A DNA stretch of 50,838 bases. Origin: Olegusella massiliensis. Its GTDB lineage: Bacteria; Actinomycetota; Coriobacteriia; Coriobacteriales; Atopobiaceae. Of this stretch, positions 7,580 to 16,076 are shown one piece after another; within the stretch, counting starts at the first letter, position 1; each line of letters starts with the position of its first letter. Location of the stretch: positions 1 to 50,838 of the forward strand of contig NZ_FLLS01000001.1 of the NCBI RefSeq assembly GCF_900078545.1. Reading direction: 5' to 3'. The position numbers were made by a program, and so were the translations under genes. The notes beneath the pieces are model-generated. The model was not told where the DNA came from and did no database searches. It saw only the letters and a list, made by a program, of their open reading frames with translations.

Positions 7580-8499
7580 GTACACCTTTGATGGCGGTAA
7601 ATCTTGGTGGTATTCATATGCAAAATCCTGTGAATACCGCTTCGGGTACCTATGGTTTTGGGCGGGAGTTTGAGAGCTTTTATGATGTTGCTCACCTTGG
7701 TGCCATTACGTGTAAGGGCTGTGCAGCAGAGCCTTGGGATGGTAACCCCGCACCTCGTATGTGTGAGGTTAGCTCAGGTATTATGAATACGGTTGGACTA
7801 CAAAATGTGGGTATTCGCGCTATGGTGGAGTCTGAAGGTAAATATCTTCAGGGATTAACTCAGCGTGGTTGTGCCGTAATTTTGCAGGTCGCGGGCCATT
7901 CCATTGAGGAATATATTGCGGCAGTAGAGCTTTATGAGGAGCTTGCACCTTGGGCTTCTGGACTTGAGCTTAATATTTCGTGCCCTAATATCGCCGCCGG
8001 TGGTGCGGCAATGGGAGCTACCCCTGAGACGGCAGCAAAGCTTATGCAGGCAGTACGTCCTCGTACTAAACGCCCGCTTATGGTCAAAATGGCACCAAGT
8101 CGGGTGCCAGAAATTGCGCGTGCTCTTGAAGCTGCGGGTGCAGATGCGCTAAGCCTTATTAACACGATTCCCGCTATGTCCATTGATACGCGCACACGTC
8201 GCTCTCGCCTCTCTCGACCCACTGCAGGCTTAAGTGGTCCTGCTATTCATGCTATTGCCGTGCGTATGGTTTGGGAGGCTCACAGGGCATCAAGCCTTCC
8301 TCTTTGTGGCATTGGTGGCATTACTAATGGTGCAGATGCTGCAGAGTTTATCTTGGCGGGAGCTACTGCAATTTCGGTTGGTACAGCAAATCTGACTGAT
8401 CCCATGACAGCAGTTCGCGTAGTAGACGAGCTATATGACTGGGCAAAAAATCAGGGCGCGTCGGATATTAATGAATTGATAGGAGCTTTTGAATGCTAA
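7573..8499 (+). CDS. pyrD: Dihydroorotate dehydrogenase B, catalytic subunit
   Basis: This FMN enzyme oxidises dihydroorotate to orotate and works as a complex with PyrK (class 1B). NTASGTYGFG near residue 20, LNISCPN and the C-terminal GIGGITNGADAAEFILAGA phosphate-binding region are diagnostic. At 308 residues the length is normal. AAGGAGG precedes ATG 7573 by 4 nt and an in-frame GTG at 7576 by 7 nt, so the start is uncertain by one codon. Its immediate partner upstream is pyrK, and it overlaps pyrF by 7 bp downstream. Confidence 0.96.
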   Translation: MVSTPLMAVNLGGIHMQNPVNTASGTYGFGREFESFYDVAHLGAITCKGCAAEPWDGNPAPRMCEVSSGIMNTVGLQNVGIRAMVESEGKYLQGLTQRGCAVILQVAGHSIEEYIAAVELYEELAPWASGLELNISCPNIAAGGAAMGATPETAAKLMQAVRPRTKRPLMVKMAPSRVPEIARALEAAGADALSLINTIPAMSIDTRTRRSRLSRPTAGLSGPAIHAIAVRMVWEAHRASSLPLCGIGGITNGADAAEFILAGATAISVGTANLTDPMTAVRVVDELYDWAKNQGASDINELIGAFEC

Positions 8500-9227
8500 G
8501 CCTTCCTTTGTCCGTTGAACAAGCTCGTGATGCAATAATCATTGCGCTTGACTGCAGTCACGAAGAAGCACTTGAATTGGCCGTACAGCTTGAGGGCCGT
8601 GCTCGCTGGGTCAAAGTGGGTATGACTCTCTATTATGCCTGCGGACCAGTTATTGTCCAGGAGATGCATGAGCGTGGACTCAAAGTCTTTCTTGATCTCA
8701 AACTGCATGATATTCCCTTCCAAATCAGAGGAGCAGCTCGTGCTGCATCATTGGTAGGAGCAGATATACTTTCTATTCATGGTCTTGGTGGTGCTGAGAT
8801 GGTAGGTGAAGCACGCGCGGGTACTGAAGAGGCAGCCGAGATGCGTGGTGAGCGCACTAAACTGGTGGCAATTTCAGTACTGACTAGCATGAATCAAGAA
8901 GCTTTAGCATCTATTGGTGTGCAGTCTACGGTTAAAGAAGAGGTTTCTCGTCTTGCAACTTTAGCTGTAGGGGCAGGTTCTGATGGCATCGTTTGCTCTC
9001 CTCAGGAGGCAGCCGAAATGCGTGAACTATTGGGTCCTGATGCGCTTATTGTGACACCTGGGGTACGTCCTCTAGGTGCTGATAGGGGAGATCAAAAGCG
9101 TGTCGCTACTCCTGCTGACGCACTTACGGCAGGTGCCTCAAAGTTAGTTGTTGGAAGACCAATTACGAAGGCAGAAGATCCCGTTTTGGCCTTTGATGCC
9201 ATTGTTGCTGAGCTGACTGCTCACTAA
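8493..9227 (+). CDS. pyrF: Orotidine 5'-phosphate decarboxylase
   Basis: This enzyme decarboxylates OMP to UMP, the last step of the pathway. The active-site motif FLDLKLHDIP is near residues 68-77, preceded by the substrate-binding IIALDC and KVGM strands. The C-terminal VTPGVRP and VVGRPI loops bind the phosphate. At 244 residues it matches the short PyrF group I. The start lies inside the end of pyrD with ribosome site TAGGAG upstream. A 40-bp gap follows before pyrE. Confidence 0.96.
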   Translation: MLSLPLSVEQARDAIIIALDCSHEEALELAVQLEGRARWVKVGMTLYYACGPVIVQEMHERGLKVFLDLKLHDIPFQIRGAARAASLVGADILSIHGLGGAEMVGEARAGTEEAAEMRGERTKLVAISVLTSMNQEALASIGVQSTVKEEVSRLATLAVGAGSDGIVCSPQEAAEMRELLGPDALIVTPGVRPLGADRGDQKRVATPADALTAGASKLVVGRPITKAEDPVLAFDAIVAELTAH

Positions 9228-9267
9228 GCGTTGCTCTAGAGCTTTTTGTCAAAAAGGAGGAACTCCC

Positions 9268-9921
9268 ATGAATTCCCTTACGCGTGCTGCATCTGCCGCT
9301 GAGATTGCTCATGCCTTGCTTTCTATTCGCGCGGTTTTTTTGAAGCCAGATGACCCTTTTACGTGGGCAAGTGGTATCAAAAGCCCAATTTATTGTGATA
9401 ACCGTCTTACTCTTTCATATCCGGAAGTACGTACCCTCATCGATGAGTCTATCGCCGCTCGTATTGCCGAGCTTTATCCCGAAGTAGAAATGCTCATGGG
9501 AACTTCTACTGCAGGAATTGCTCATGCTGCTATTGCGGCTGATCGTTTGGGTAAGCCTATGGGTTATGTGCGCGGTTCTGCAAAAGATCATGGTCGCAAA
9601 AATCAAATTGAAGGCCACTTAGAGTTTGGTGAGAAGGTTGTTGTAGTTGAGGACCTTATTTCAACGGGAGGCTCTGTACTCGACTGCGTTTTGCCTTTGC
9701 GCGAAGCAGGCGCTGAAGTTTTAGGTGTGGTGTCGATATTTACGTACGGCATGCAAAAAGGCCTGGATCGTTTATCGACAGAGCATGTTTGTAATACGAG
9801 CTTGTGTGATCTTGATACGCTTGCACAGGTGGCGGTCGCAGAGGGATATATCAAGCCGGAAGATGAGGCACGTTTGCTGGCATTTCGAGATAATCCTGCT
9901 GATGAGTCTTGGCGTGCTTAG
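9268..9921 (+). CDS. pyrE: Orotate phosphoribosyltransferase
   Basis: This enzyme transfers the ribosyl phosphate of PRPP to orotate to give OMP. The PRPP-binding loop VVVVEDLISTGGSV is near residues 126-139, and YVRGSAKDHG carries the catalytic flexible-loop Lys/His region. At 217 residues the length is standard. AAAGGAGG lies 7 nt upstream of ATG 9268. It is the last gene of the pyr operon. No carA/carB genes for carbamoyl phosphate lie in this window. Confidence 0.96.
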   Translation: MNSLTRAASAAEIAHALLSIRAVFLKPDDPFTWASGIKSPIYCDNRLTLSYPEVRTLIDESIAARIAELYPEVEMLMGTSTAGIAHAAIAADRLGKPMGYVRGSAKDHGRKNQIEGHLEFGEKVVVVEDLISTGGSVLDCVLPLREAGAEVLGVVSIFTYGMQKGLDRLSTEHVCNTSLCDLDTLAQVAVAEGYIKPEDEARLLAFRDNPADESWRA

Positions 9922-9997
9922 TCGTGAAACCTGTTCTAGTCCTTCTTTTACGCCAAAATACGTGTATAAACGTACGTAATGTGACGAAGAAGGCTAA

Positions 9998-10011
9998 AAA
10001 AACGCGTTTTT
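9998..10011. repeat. 14-nt perfect palindrome AAAAACGCGTTTTT
   Basis: The 222-bp gap between pyrE and mihF contains this perfect palindrome 77 nt after the pyrE stop. It could be a protein-binding site or a weak bidirectional hairpin. Nothing else identifies a binding protein. Confidence 0.5.
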
Positions 10012-10022
10012 GCAGCTCATAC

Positions 10023-10051
10023 TTGCATTCAGACAAATTTGTGGCACACTA
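10023..10051 (+). promoter_or_regulatory. Candidate promoter of mihF-gmk-rpoZ
   Basis: TTGCAT (10023-10028) and ACACTA (10046-10051) are 17 bp apart. The -35 box is good and the -10 box poor. It would give a leader of about 85-90 nt before mihF. Confidence 0.4.
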
Positions 10052-10067
10052 AATATCCGTGCAAGTT

Positions 10068-10106
10068 AGCTGCGTTAATGTGATGTGCGACTGGCGCGCT
10101 TTTTTT
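10068..10106 (+). terminator. Weak hairpin with T-run in the mihF leader
   Basis: AGCTGCG (10068-10074) can pair with CGCGCT (10095-10100) with a bulged T, followed by TTTTTT. It may end read-through from pyrE or act as an attenuator before mihF. A six-pair stem with a 20-nt loop is marginal. Confidence 0.33.
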
Positions 10107-10144
10107 GAATTGCATTTAGGTACTTTGGATGTTTGGAGGACTTC

Positions 10145-10453
10145 ATGGCACTACCTCAGCTGAGCGATGAGCAGCGTAAGGCAGCACTCGAAAAGGCGGC
10201 TGCAGCCCGTCATGCTCGTGCAGAGCTTCGCGATAAGATCAAAAACGGTCAAATTTCTCTGCAGGAGGTTCTCGATTCTGATGACCCCATTGCTGCACGC
10301 ATGAAGGTTTCCGCTCTTATCGAGTCTTTGCCTGGTTATGGCAAGGCAAAGGCTACCAAGATTATGGATGAGCTGGGCATTTCTGCTACTCGCCGTGTCA
10401 AGGGCTTGGGTGCTCGTCAGCGCGAGCAGCTGCTTGAGGTGCTTTCCAAGTAG
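10145..10453 (+). CDS. mihF: Actinobacterial-type integration host factor (mIHF)
   Basis: This 102-residue basic protein has the organisation of mycobacterial IHF: a basic N-terminal helix rich in Arg/Lys/Ala, then a helix-two-turn-helix segment SLPGYGKAKATKIMDELGI at about 61-79 that binds DNA without sequence preference. It is a nucleoid-associated protein unrelated to the IHF alpha/beta of Proteobacteria. GGAGG lies 5 nt upstream of ATG 10145. Placement directly before gmk and rpoZ is the order seen across Actinobacteria and supports both the call and the taxonomic reading. Confidence 0.92.
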   Translation: MALPQLSDEQRKAALEKAAAARHARAELRDKIKNGQISLQEVLDSDDPIAARMKVSALIESLPGYGKAKATKIMDELGISATRRVKGLGARQREQLLEVLSK

Positions 10454-11043
10454 TGGAAGTTACACCCCGTCTCTTTGTAATTTCAGGTCCTGCTGGTGTA
10501 GGTAAGGGTACTTTAGTTGCGCGTATTCGCGAATTGCGTCCTGACCTAGAGTTGACAGTATCTGCTACAACGAGACAACCTCGACCAGGGGAAATTCCAG
10601 GAGTTTCGTATCACTTCCTCAGCGACGATGAGTTTTCTCATCGCGTTGAGGAAGGCTTGTTCCTTGAATGGGCACAAGTTCACGCTCATCGTTATGGCAC
10701 GCTTATGAGCGAAGCTACCGAGCGTATGAATAGAGGTGCTTCAGTCATCCTTGAGATTGACTGTCAAGGCGGGTTTAATGTCAAAAAGGTGTGGCCTGAT
10801 GCCGTACTTATCTTTATTGAACCGCCTTCCTTTGAGGAACTTGAGCATAGACTTCGTGGTCGAGGCACTGAGGACGAAGCGCAAATCACTCTTCGCCTTG
10901 CGGATGCAAAAGCTGAAATAGAGGCTGCCAAAAAGTATGATGTGCGTATAGTCAACGATGACGTTGAACGAGCTGCTCAAGAGCTACTTGACGTCTTTGC
11001 AAGGTATGAGAAAGACGGAGGTCTTACCAATGTCCGTGGTTAA
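10453..11043 (+). CDS. gmk: Guanylate kinase
   Basis: This enzyme phosphorylates GMP to GDP with ATP. The P-loop is GPAGVGKGT near residue 12. SATTRQPRPGE binds GMP, and YHFLSDDEF and YGT belong to the same fold. At 196 residues the length is standard. The GTG start shares a base with the mihF stop (TAGTG), and the end overlaps rpoZ by 14 bp, so the three genes form one coupled unit. Confidence 0.96.
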   Translation: MEVTPRLFVISGPAGVGKGTLVARIRELRPDLELTVSATTRQPRPGEIPGVSYHFLSDDEFSHRVEEGLFLEWAQVHAHRYGTLMSEATERMNRGASVILEIDCQGGFNVKKVWPDAVLIFIEPPSFEELEHRLRGRGTEDEAQITLRLADAKAEIEAAKKYDVRIVNDDVERAAQELLDVFARYEKDGGLTNVRG

Positions 11044-11326
11044 GCCTGAGATTGACAACCTGCTCGACAAGTGTGAACGCAATCCTTTTTTGCTCTGTTC
11101 TATTGCTTCCAAACGCGCTTGTGATATTAACAATATGGTGCGTGGTCAGCATCTTCGCGTGACTGCAATCCAGGATTACGATGACATCACCACTGTCGTT
11201 TCTGGTGAGGATCCGGTTTCTATTGCTATGGGCGAGATTGAGGATGGTACGCTTTCTTTTGTTAAGGAAAGCTTTGATGAGCGTCTCGCTGGAGCAAATA
11301 AAGAGGCTATGCATCAAAGCATCTAG
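11030..11326 (+). CDS. rpoZ: RNA polymerase omega subunit
   Basis: Omega assists assembly of the beta' subunit. The short protein (98 residues) shows the omega core: PEIDNLLDKC, then a SIASKRACDINNM helix corresponding to the conserved A-A-K-R-A-R-Q-I-N segment. A variable acidic C-terminus follows. ATG 11030 is chosen because GGAGG at 11017-11021 lies 8 nt upstream; longer in-frame starts would overlap gmk extensively. The mihF-gmk-rpoZ context is conserved. Confidence 0.93.
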   Translation: MSVVKPEIDNLLDKCERNPFLLCSIASKRACDINNMVRGQHLRVTAIQDYDDITTVVSGEDPVSIAMGEIEDGTLSFVKESFDERLAGANKEAMHQSI

Positions 11327-11350
11327 TTTCTGCTTATAGATGTGAGCTGT

Positions 11351-11389
11351 AGACCCCGACTGTTGTCTTGGCAGTTGGGGTCTGTATTT
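11351..11389 (+). terminator. Terminator after rpoZ
   Basis: AGACCCCGACTG (11351-11362) pairs with CAGTTGGGGTCT (11372-11383), 12 pairs including one G-U, around a 9-nt loop, followed by GTATTTG. The stem is strong and the T-run weak. It lies 24 nt after the rpoZ stop. Confidence 0.6.
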
Positions 11390-11423
11390 GTAAATTCGCA
11401 GTATGTGCGAAGGGAGTGTGGAC

Positions 11424-12701
11424 ATGTCTGAGCGAGTATGCCTCGTCCACTATCACGAGATTGGTCTTAAAGGAAAGAATCGTTCTACGTTTGAAAACCA
11501 ACTTGTACGCAATATTAGTCATGCCGTCAAAACGCTTCCCGCACGTGAGGTTAGACGTATCGCAGGCCATCTCTTAGTCAATCTTAAAGATGAATCTGCT
11601 GACCAAGAGATTGCGGCTGTGCTGCGTCAAATTCCAGGTATTGCGCGCGTTTCTTTGGCATGGTGTTGTTCTCTTGACGAAGATGAATATTGCGAGGCTG
11701 CCATACGAGCTTTGTCTGAAGTAGGGGAGTTTGAGACATTCAAGGTGCATGCACATCGTTCTTCTACCAGCTATGAACGCCATTCAATCGAGATAAATCA
11801 GCTGGTGGGAAGCATTCTCTGCGAGCATTTCCCCGAGAAAAAAGTCAAAATGCATCATCCAGACGTACAAGTTAATGTCATCGTTAATCAAGCACGTGTT
11901 TTTGTGTATGCACTCTCCGAACGTGCGGTAGGTGGCTTGCCTGTGGGTACTGCGGGCAAAGTTATTACGCTGCTCTCATCTGGCTTTGATTCTCCTGTGG
12001 CTACATGGGCTGTTGGTCGCCGTGGTGCTATTTGCGTGCCGGTGCACTTCTCGGGTCGTCCTATGACCGCTGATACGAGTGAGTGGTTGACACAGGACAT
12101 TTGCCGCGCTTTAGCTCCTTCGGGGGTGATTGGCCGTTTATATGTTGTGCCGTTTGGGGAAAAACAGCGTGAGATTTCGCTAGCTGTTCCTCAAAAGCTG
12201 CGCATTATTATGTACCGCCGTGTTATGTTTGCCGTGGCAGAGCGTATTGCGCGCCTTGAGGGTGCAAAGGCGCTTGTAACGGGTGAATCCTTAGGCCAGG
12301 TAGCTTCTCAGACGCTTGAGAATATCTCAGCGGTCAATGAAATTGCATCTATTCCTGTATTCCGTCCGTTGATTGGTTCTGATAAGCAGGAAATTATGGC
12401 ACGTGCGCATCAGATTAATACCTTTGACATCAGCTGCGAAACAGTTCCTGACTGCTGCACGCTCTTTATGCCGCGCAAACCCGAGACCCATGCAAAACTT
12501 GATGAAGTACATGCTGCTTGGGATTCTTTTGACCACGAGCAGATGATTGAGGATTTGGTTTCTCATATTGAGTATGTGGACTTTGATCAGTGTCCTAGTT
12601 ATCATGCGCCTCGCTGTCTGCGGCACAGGCATGAAGAACTTACTCCTGCTTGGGCAGATAAGGATGCTAGGGAATCAGAGAAGTCGAGTTTGGAGGTCTA
12701 A
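11424..12701 (+). CDS. thiI: tRNA 4-thiouridine synthase / thiamine sulfurtransferase ThiI
   Basis: ThiI adenylates U8 of tRNA and transfers sulfur to it. An N-terminal ferredoxin-like region is followed by a THUMP domain (about 60-165), then the PP-loop ATP pyrophosphatase motif SSGFDSPVA near 188 and a VTGESLGQVASQT segment near 285. At 425 residues it lacks the C-terminal rhodanese domain of the E. coli protein, as is usual in Gram-positive ThiI. ATG 11424 has ribosome site AAGGGAG 7 nt upstream, preferred to ATG 11403. A sulfur donor candidate, a cysteine desulfurase, lies at 45.4 kb. Confidence 0.95.
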   Translation: MSERVCLVHYHEIGLKGKNRSTFENQLVRNISHAVKTLPAREVRRIAGHLLVNLKDESADQEIAAVLRQIPGIARVSLAWCCSLDEDEYCEAAIRALSEVGEFETFKVHAHRSSTSYERHSIEINQLVGSILCEHFPEKKVKMHHPDVQVNVIVNQARVFVYALSERAVGGLPVGTAGKVITLLSSGFDSPVATWAVGRRGAICVPVHFSGRPMTADTSEWLTQDICRALAPSGVIGRLYVVPFGEKQREISLAVPQKLRIIMYRRVMFAVAERIARLEGAKALVTGESLGQVASQTLENISAVNEIASIPVFRPLIGSDKQEIMARAHQINTFDISCETVPDCCTLFMPRKPETHAKLDEVHAAWDSFDHEQMIEDLVSHIEYVDFDQCPSYHAPRCLRHRHEELTPAWADKDARESEKSSLEV

Positions 12702-12760
12702 CTTCCCTTTAGCTTGGCGCTCTGTTTGGCACACGAATTCTGCATAAGATGGATTTTGCG

Positions 12761-12795
12761 AACAGCCTTGTCAGAAGGACGAGGCTGTTTTTCTT
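12761..12795 (+). terminator. Intrinsic terminator after thiI
   Basis: AACAGCCTTGTC (12761-12772) and GACGAGGCTGTT (12778-12789) form 12 pairs with one G-U around loop AGAAG, followed by TTTCTT. This is a textbook intrinsic terminator 59 nt after the thiI stop. The rest of the 266-bp gap before comEA holds no gene. Confidence 0.85.
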
Positions 12796-12931
12796 ATACG
12801 TAAGCTACGAATAGAAAAATTTCACTTACAGGTCGATGAGCTGCGGTTTTGCCGATATGTGCGTGCTAGAGTGCAGCTGTCAGTCAGTATGAGACAAGGC
12901 AAATCGATAAAGTTGGCATTATTGCTGTGAC

Positions 12932-12960
12932 TCTCCTTCAGGCTTAAAAGGTGAAGGAGG
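12932..12960 (+). promoter_or_regulatory. Hairpin that covers the comEA ribosome binding site
   Basis: CTCCTTCA (12933-12940) is the perfect complement of TGAAGGAG (12952-12959) across an 11-nt loop, with a further T-G pair at 12932/12960. The 3' arm contains the Shine-Dalgarno GAAGGAGG of comEA (ATG 12968). Folding would hide the site, so translation of the DNA-uptake operon may be gated. Confidence 0.5.
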
Positions 12961-12967
12961 AAGTCCA

Positions 12968-13666
12968 ATGGCTCAAAGACGTCAGCACGCTTGTTTTACT
13001 ATTTTCGGACAACGTATCGACCGTAAACCAGCAGTTCTATTCTGTGTGGGTATCGGTCTTATTATCCTGTTGAGTGTTGCCTACAACTGCATACGTTTCG
13101 TGCCAACAGCAGTTCAGCTTGATAAGAAACTTGAAGCACCCAAGCAGAGCTCTCGTGAAAATAAGTCTAAAAAGAACTCATCACAAAATACATCAGTTGA
13201 GTCAGCCCCTTTGAAACGCTTCTTGGTAGATGTGAGCGGAGCGGTTGCAAAGCCTGGGGTTTACAAATTGAGCGCAGATGATGCGCGTGTAATGGATGCC
13301 ATTGAGGCTGCAGGAGGACTTTCTGATGATGCGGATAGAGTGCGTATTAATCTTGCCCAAAAGGTAGAGGATGGGGAAAAGGTTTATGTACCTCGTAAAG
13401 GGGAAGAGCTGGGGATGGACAGTCAGCTTGACTCAAAGCTGTCAACACGACCTTCTTCGGACGCTTCACAGCGGGGCTTGGTAAATATCAATACAGCCGA
13501 TGAGACGACTCTGCAAAGCCTTCCTGGAGTTGGTGAGGCAACGGCAAAAGCCATTATCAAGGAGCGAGAGGCGAATGGCGCATTTGAGAGCCCTGAAGAT
13601 CTTATGCGTGTCTCGGGTATAGGTGAAAAGAAATTCGCAAAGTTCAAGGATGATATTTGTGTTTGA
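12968..13666 (+). CDS. comEA: Competence DNA receptor ComEA
   Basis: ComEA binds double-stranded DNA outside the membrane and hands it to the ComEC channel. The 232-residue protein has an N-terminal transmembrane helix at about 22-42, a Ser/Lys-rich linker, an SLBB domain at about 84-145 (VDVSGAVAKPGVYKL) and a C-terminal helix-hairpin-helix pair (NINTADETTLQSLPGVGEAT, then RVSGIGEKKFAKF). All parts expected of a functional ComEA are present. The Shine-Dalgarno AAGGAGG is inside a potential hairpin. comEC overlaps its end. Confidence 0.95.
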   Translation: MAQRRQHACFTIFGQRIDRKPAVLFCVGIGLIILLSVAYNCIRFVPTAVQLDKKLEAPKQSSRENKSKKNSSQNTSVESAPLKRFLVDVSGAVAKPGVYKLSADDARVMDAIEAAGGLSDDADRVRINLAQKVEDGEKVYVPRKGEELGMDSQLDSKLSTRPSSDASQRGLVNINTADETTLQSLPGVGEATAKAIIKEREANGAFESPEDLMRVSGIGEKKFAKFKDDICV

Positions 13667-16037
13667 GCCTAAGCTCGAGCTTCCACCACGTCCTTCAATT
13701 CCTTTTCTTAGTTGGACATTGGTAGGCGTGTTGCTTGTCTCTTTCTTGTTACTCTGTTATTTGCCTTTGAAGTTGGATGAGCTTCAGTGGAAAGTGTTGC
13801 TTGTGGCAACGGGCATCTACCTCCTGGGCAACTTGCTTGTTATGAGCAAGATGAAAGCTTCTGCTCACAAACAAGCGATTAAAGCTTTGCTTGTGGGTAT
13901 TTGTATAGGACTTGTAGCAGTAGAACTTTTTGTTGCGAGGAGCTATAGAGCAGCGTCTGCTTTGGAAAATTCCAATCTTTCTGCGTGGCAGTTTCGTGTT
14001 ATGGGGGACTGTAAACAAACCCAGTTTGGCTGGCGCTGCCGGGCTCAGGCCTATTCAAGTGAGGGACACAGTGTTGAGGTATGGCTCAGCTTGCATGAGT
14101 CCGTAAATTACGGCGAGCAACTTGTCGTAGTAGGGCGCTATAAGCCTTTGAATAATGATAGTTGGGGATATCGCTCAAGATTGCAGGGTATCTGGGGTGA
14201 AGTTACCGTTCGCTCAATACGCAAGTCAATACATCCTCAAGGCTTATGGGCCCTACCTATTATGTTTAGGCGTCGGGCGCTCTCAAATTTTTGTCCAGAA
14301 AAAGAGGCAAGTCGAGCAGTACTGGCTGGTGCTGTGTGCGGCTACCGATTTAGTTTAGATACACAAGGACTCAATGAGCTTTTTTCTGCTTGTGGTGTAG
14401 CGCATTTGATGGCAGTATCAGGTGGGCATATTGCCATCATTTCTCATCTACTTTTACAACTAGCCAGACTCTTACACCTTAGACCAGGTAGTCGAGCTGT
14501 TTTAAGTCTTTGTGTTTCTGCTCTATTTGTTTTGAGCTGTGGCGCTCCTCCTAGTGCAATACGCTCTTGGATAATGTCAGCTGTGGCTGCTCTTTCTTGG
14601 TGTGTTGGCCGACGTGAGCACACCCTTTCGGCTGTGAGTTTTGTTGCGCTTCTTATGGCAATTTGCAATCCTGGACTTGTGGGACAACTTGGGTTTCAGC
14701 TATCAGTGCTTGCAGTAGTAGGGCTTTGTTTGTTTTCTGCATATGTCAACTATGGACTGAAAACTCTTTTTGCTTTTCCAAAACAATGTCGCCTACCAAG
14801 GAGACTTAAGAGCACTCTTAATGAACTGCGTTCAAGCTGTGCTGCAAGTCTCGTGTGTCAAGTAGTTACCATACCGCTGACACTACCGCTCTTTTCTCTC
14901 ATATCATTTGTCGCTCCTTTGGCAAACAGTATGGTTATGCTGCCCTTTACCGCTCTTGTCGTTTGTGGAGCTTTAGCTGCAAGTACGGTGGATATTCCCT
15001 TGGTGAACCATGTGCTTCTTGCCATCTGTGATGTCTGTGCAAATTTAGTACTTACTCTTTTGCGTCTGTTTGCCTCATTTCCTCTCGCATGTATAACGGT
15101 AGATCTCGGCAATAAGGTGAACGAACTGCTCTTTTTGCTCATGATTTTCGCGCTGCTCGTTGCTCTTTATCATCTGTGGCCACCCATACAAAAGAAAACC
15201 TGTATTAAAGCGTTCTTGGTAGTCATACTTGCCCTTTTCAGTTTTTTTGTACGATGGCGTTATTTTGCTCCCGCACGCATGGTGGTACTTGATGTCGGCC
15301 AAGGTGATGCCATCTTGGTGCAAGAGGGAGCACAAGCGGTGCTGATTGATACAGGACCTCCCGATAGGCTTAGCGTTGCCCTTGCACGTCAAAACGTATT
15401 CCATTTGGATGCGCTTGTTTTGACACATCAGCACGCAGATCATGTAGGTGGTGTAGCTGACCTTGCGTACAAAATGCCTTGTGAACAGATATTTTTTGCC
15501 GAAGGCGTTACATCCGAACTTTCACCTGAACTTGAGTCTGCCTGTAAGGCATTGGTGGGAACCCAGCTCGAAGAGCTGTCCTATGGGGATACCTTGCATG
15601 TGGGGCAATTTGTCTTAAGGATGATTTGGCCTCGCATGCCTGTAAGTGGCCTTGAAAATAAGGATTCAATACAGTTTGATGTGCTTTATCAAGACGACAA
15701 GCAAAGATTTCGAGCTCTGCTTACCGGAGATGCAGAAAAAAAGGAACTAGCAGAACTAATTGCAGCGGGCGATATCGGCGATATTGATGTTTTGAAGCTA
15801 GGACATCATGGTTCAAAAATTTCTTTGACGGCAAAGCAGGCGCAAGAACTTTTGCCTGAGCTTTGTCTTGCCAGCGCGGGTGAAAAAAATAAGTATGGGC
15901 ATCCATCAGGTGAATGTATTGAGATAGTAAAAAACATAGGATCATGTTTTCTCTGTACGATTGATTGTGGTGATATCTGCGTATGTCCTGCTGAAGGGGG
16001 ACCTACCATCGTATGTCAAAAGAGTTTTGTAGACTAA
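13650..16037 (+). CDS. comEC: DNA internalization channel ComEC/Rec2
   Basis: ComEC forms the inner-membrane channel for single-stranded DNA during transformation. The roughly 795-residue protein has two N-terminal transmembrane helices, an OB-like segment (about 100-200), a multi-helix Competence domain (VAHLMAVSGGHIAIISHLL near 250) and a C-terminal metallo-beta-lactamase domain with LTHQHADHVGG near 590, LTGDAE and LGHHGS. These metal ligands are intact, so the nuclease-like domain may be active. The start is uncertain: ATG 13650 or GTG 13659, the latter 8 nt after AAGGA. Both overlap comEA. Confidence 0.94.
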   Translation: MIFVFEPKLELPPRPSIPFLSWTLVGVLLVSFLLLCYLPLKLDELQWKVLLVATGIYLLGNLLVMSKMKASAHKQAIKALLVGICIGLVAVELFVARSYRAASALENSNLSAWQFRVMGDCKQTQFGWRCRAQAYSSEGHSVEVWLSLHESVNYGEQLVVVGRYKPLNNDSWGYRSRLQGIWGEVTVRSIRKSIHPQGLWALPIMFRRRALSNFCPEKEASRAVLAGAVCGYRFSLDTQGLNELFSACGVAHLMAVSGGHIAIISHLLLQLARLLHLRPGSRAVLSLCVSALFVLSCGAPPSAIRSWIMSAVAALSWCVGRREHTLSAVSFVALLMAICNPGLVGQLGFQLSVLAVVGLCLFSAYVNYGLKTLFAFPKQCRLPRRLKSTLNELRSSCAASLVCQVVTIPLTLPLFSLISFVAPLANSMVMLPFTALVVCGALAASTVDIPLVNHVLLAICDVCANLVLTLLRLFASFPLACITVDLGNKVNELLFLLMIFALLVALYHLWPPIQKKTCIKAFLVVILALFSFFVRWRYFAPARMVVLDVGQGDAILVQEGAQAVLIDTGPPDRLSVALARQNVFHLDALVLTHQHADHVGGVADLAYKMPCEQIFFAEGVTSELSPELESACKALVGTQLEELSYGDTLHVGQFVLRMIWPRMPVSGLENKDSIQFDVLYQDDKQRFRALLTGDAEKKELAELIAAGDIGDIDVLKLGHHGSKISLTAKQAQELLPELCLASAGEKNKYGHPSGECIEIVKNIGSCFLCTIDCGDICVCPAEGGPTIVCQKSFVD

Positions 16038-16076
16038 AGCTATTATTGAAGGCATACAACATGCGAGGGGGAGTTG

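Noticed and set aside
9233-9242. Palindrome GCTCTAGAGC between pyrF and pyrE
   Set aside because: Without a loop or T-run and only 10 bp long, it is not convincing as a terminator or operator.
10958-11029. Longer N-terminus of RpoZ
   Set aside because: It would overlap gmk by 86 bp and adds residues unlike the omega family.
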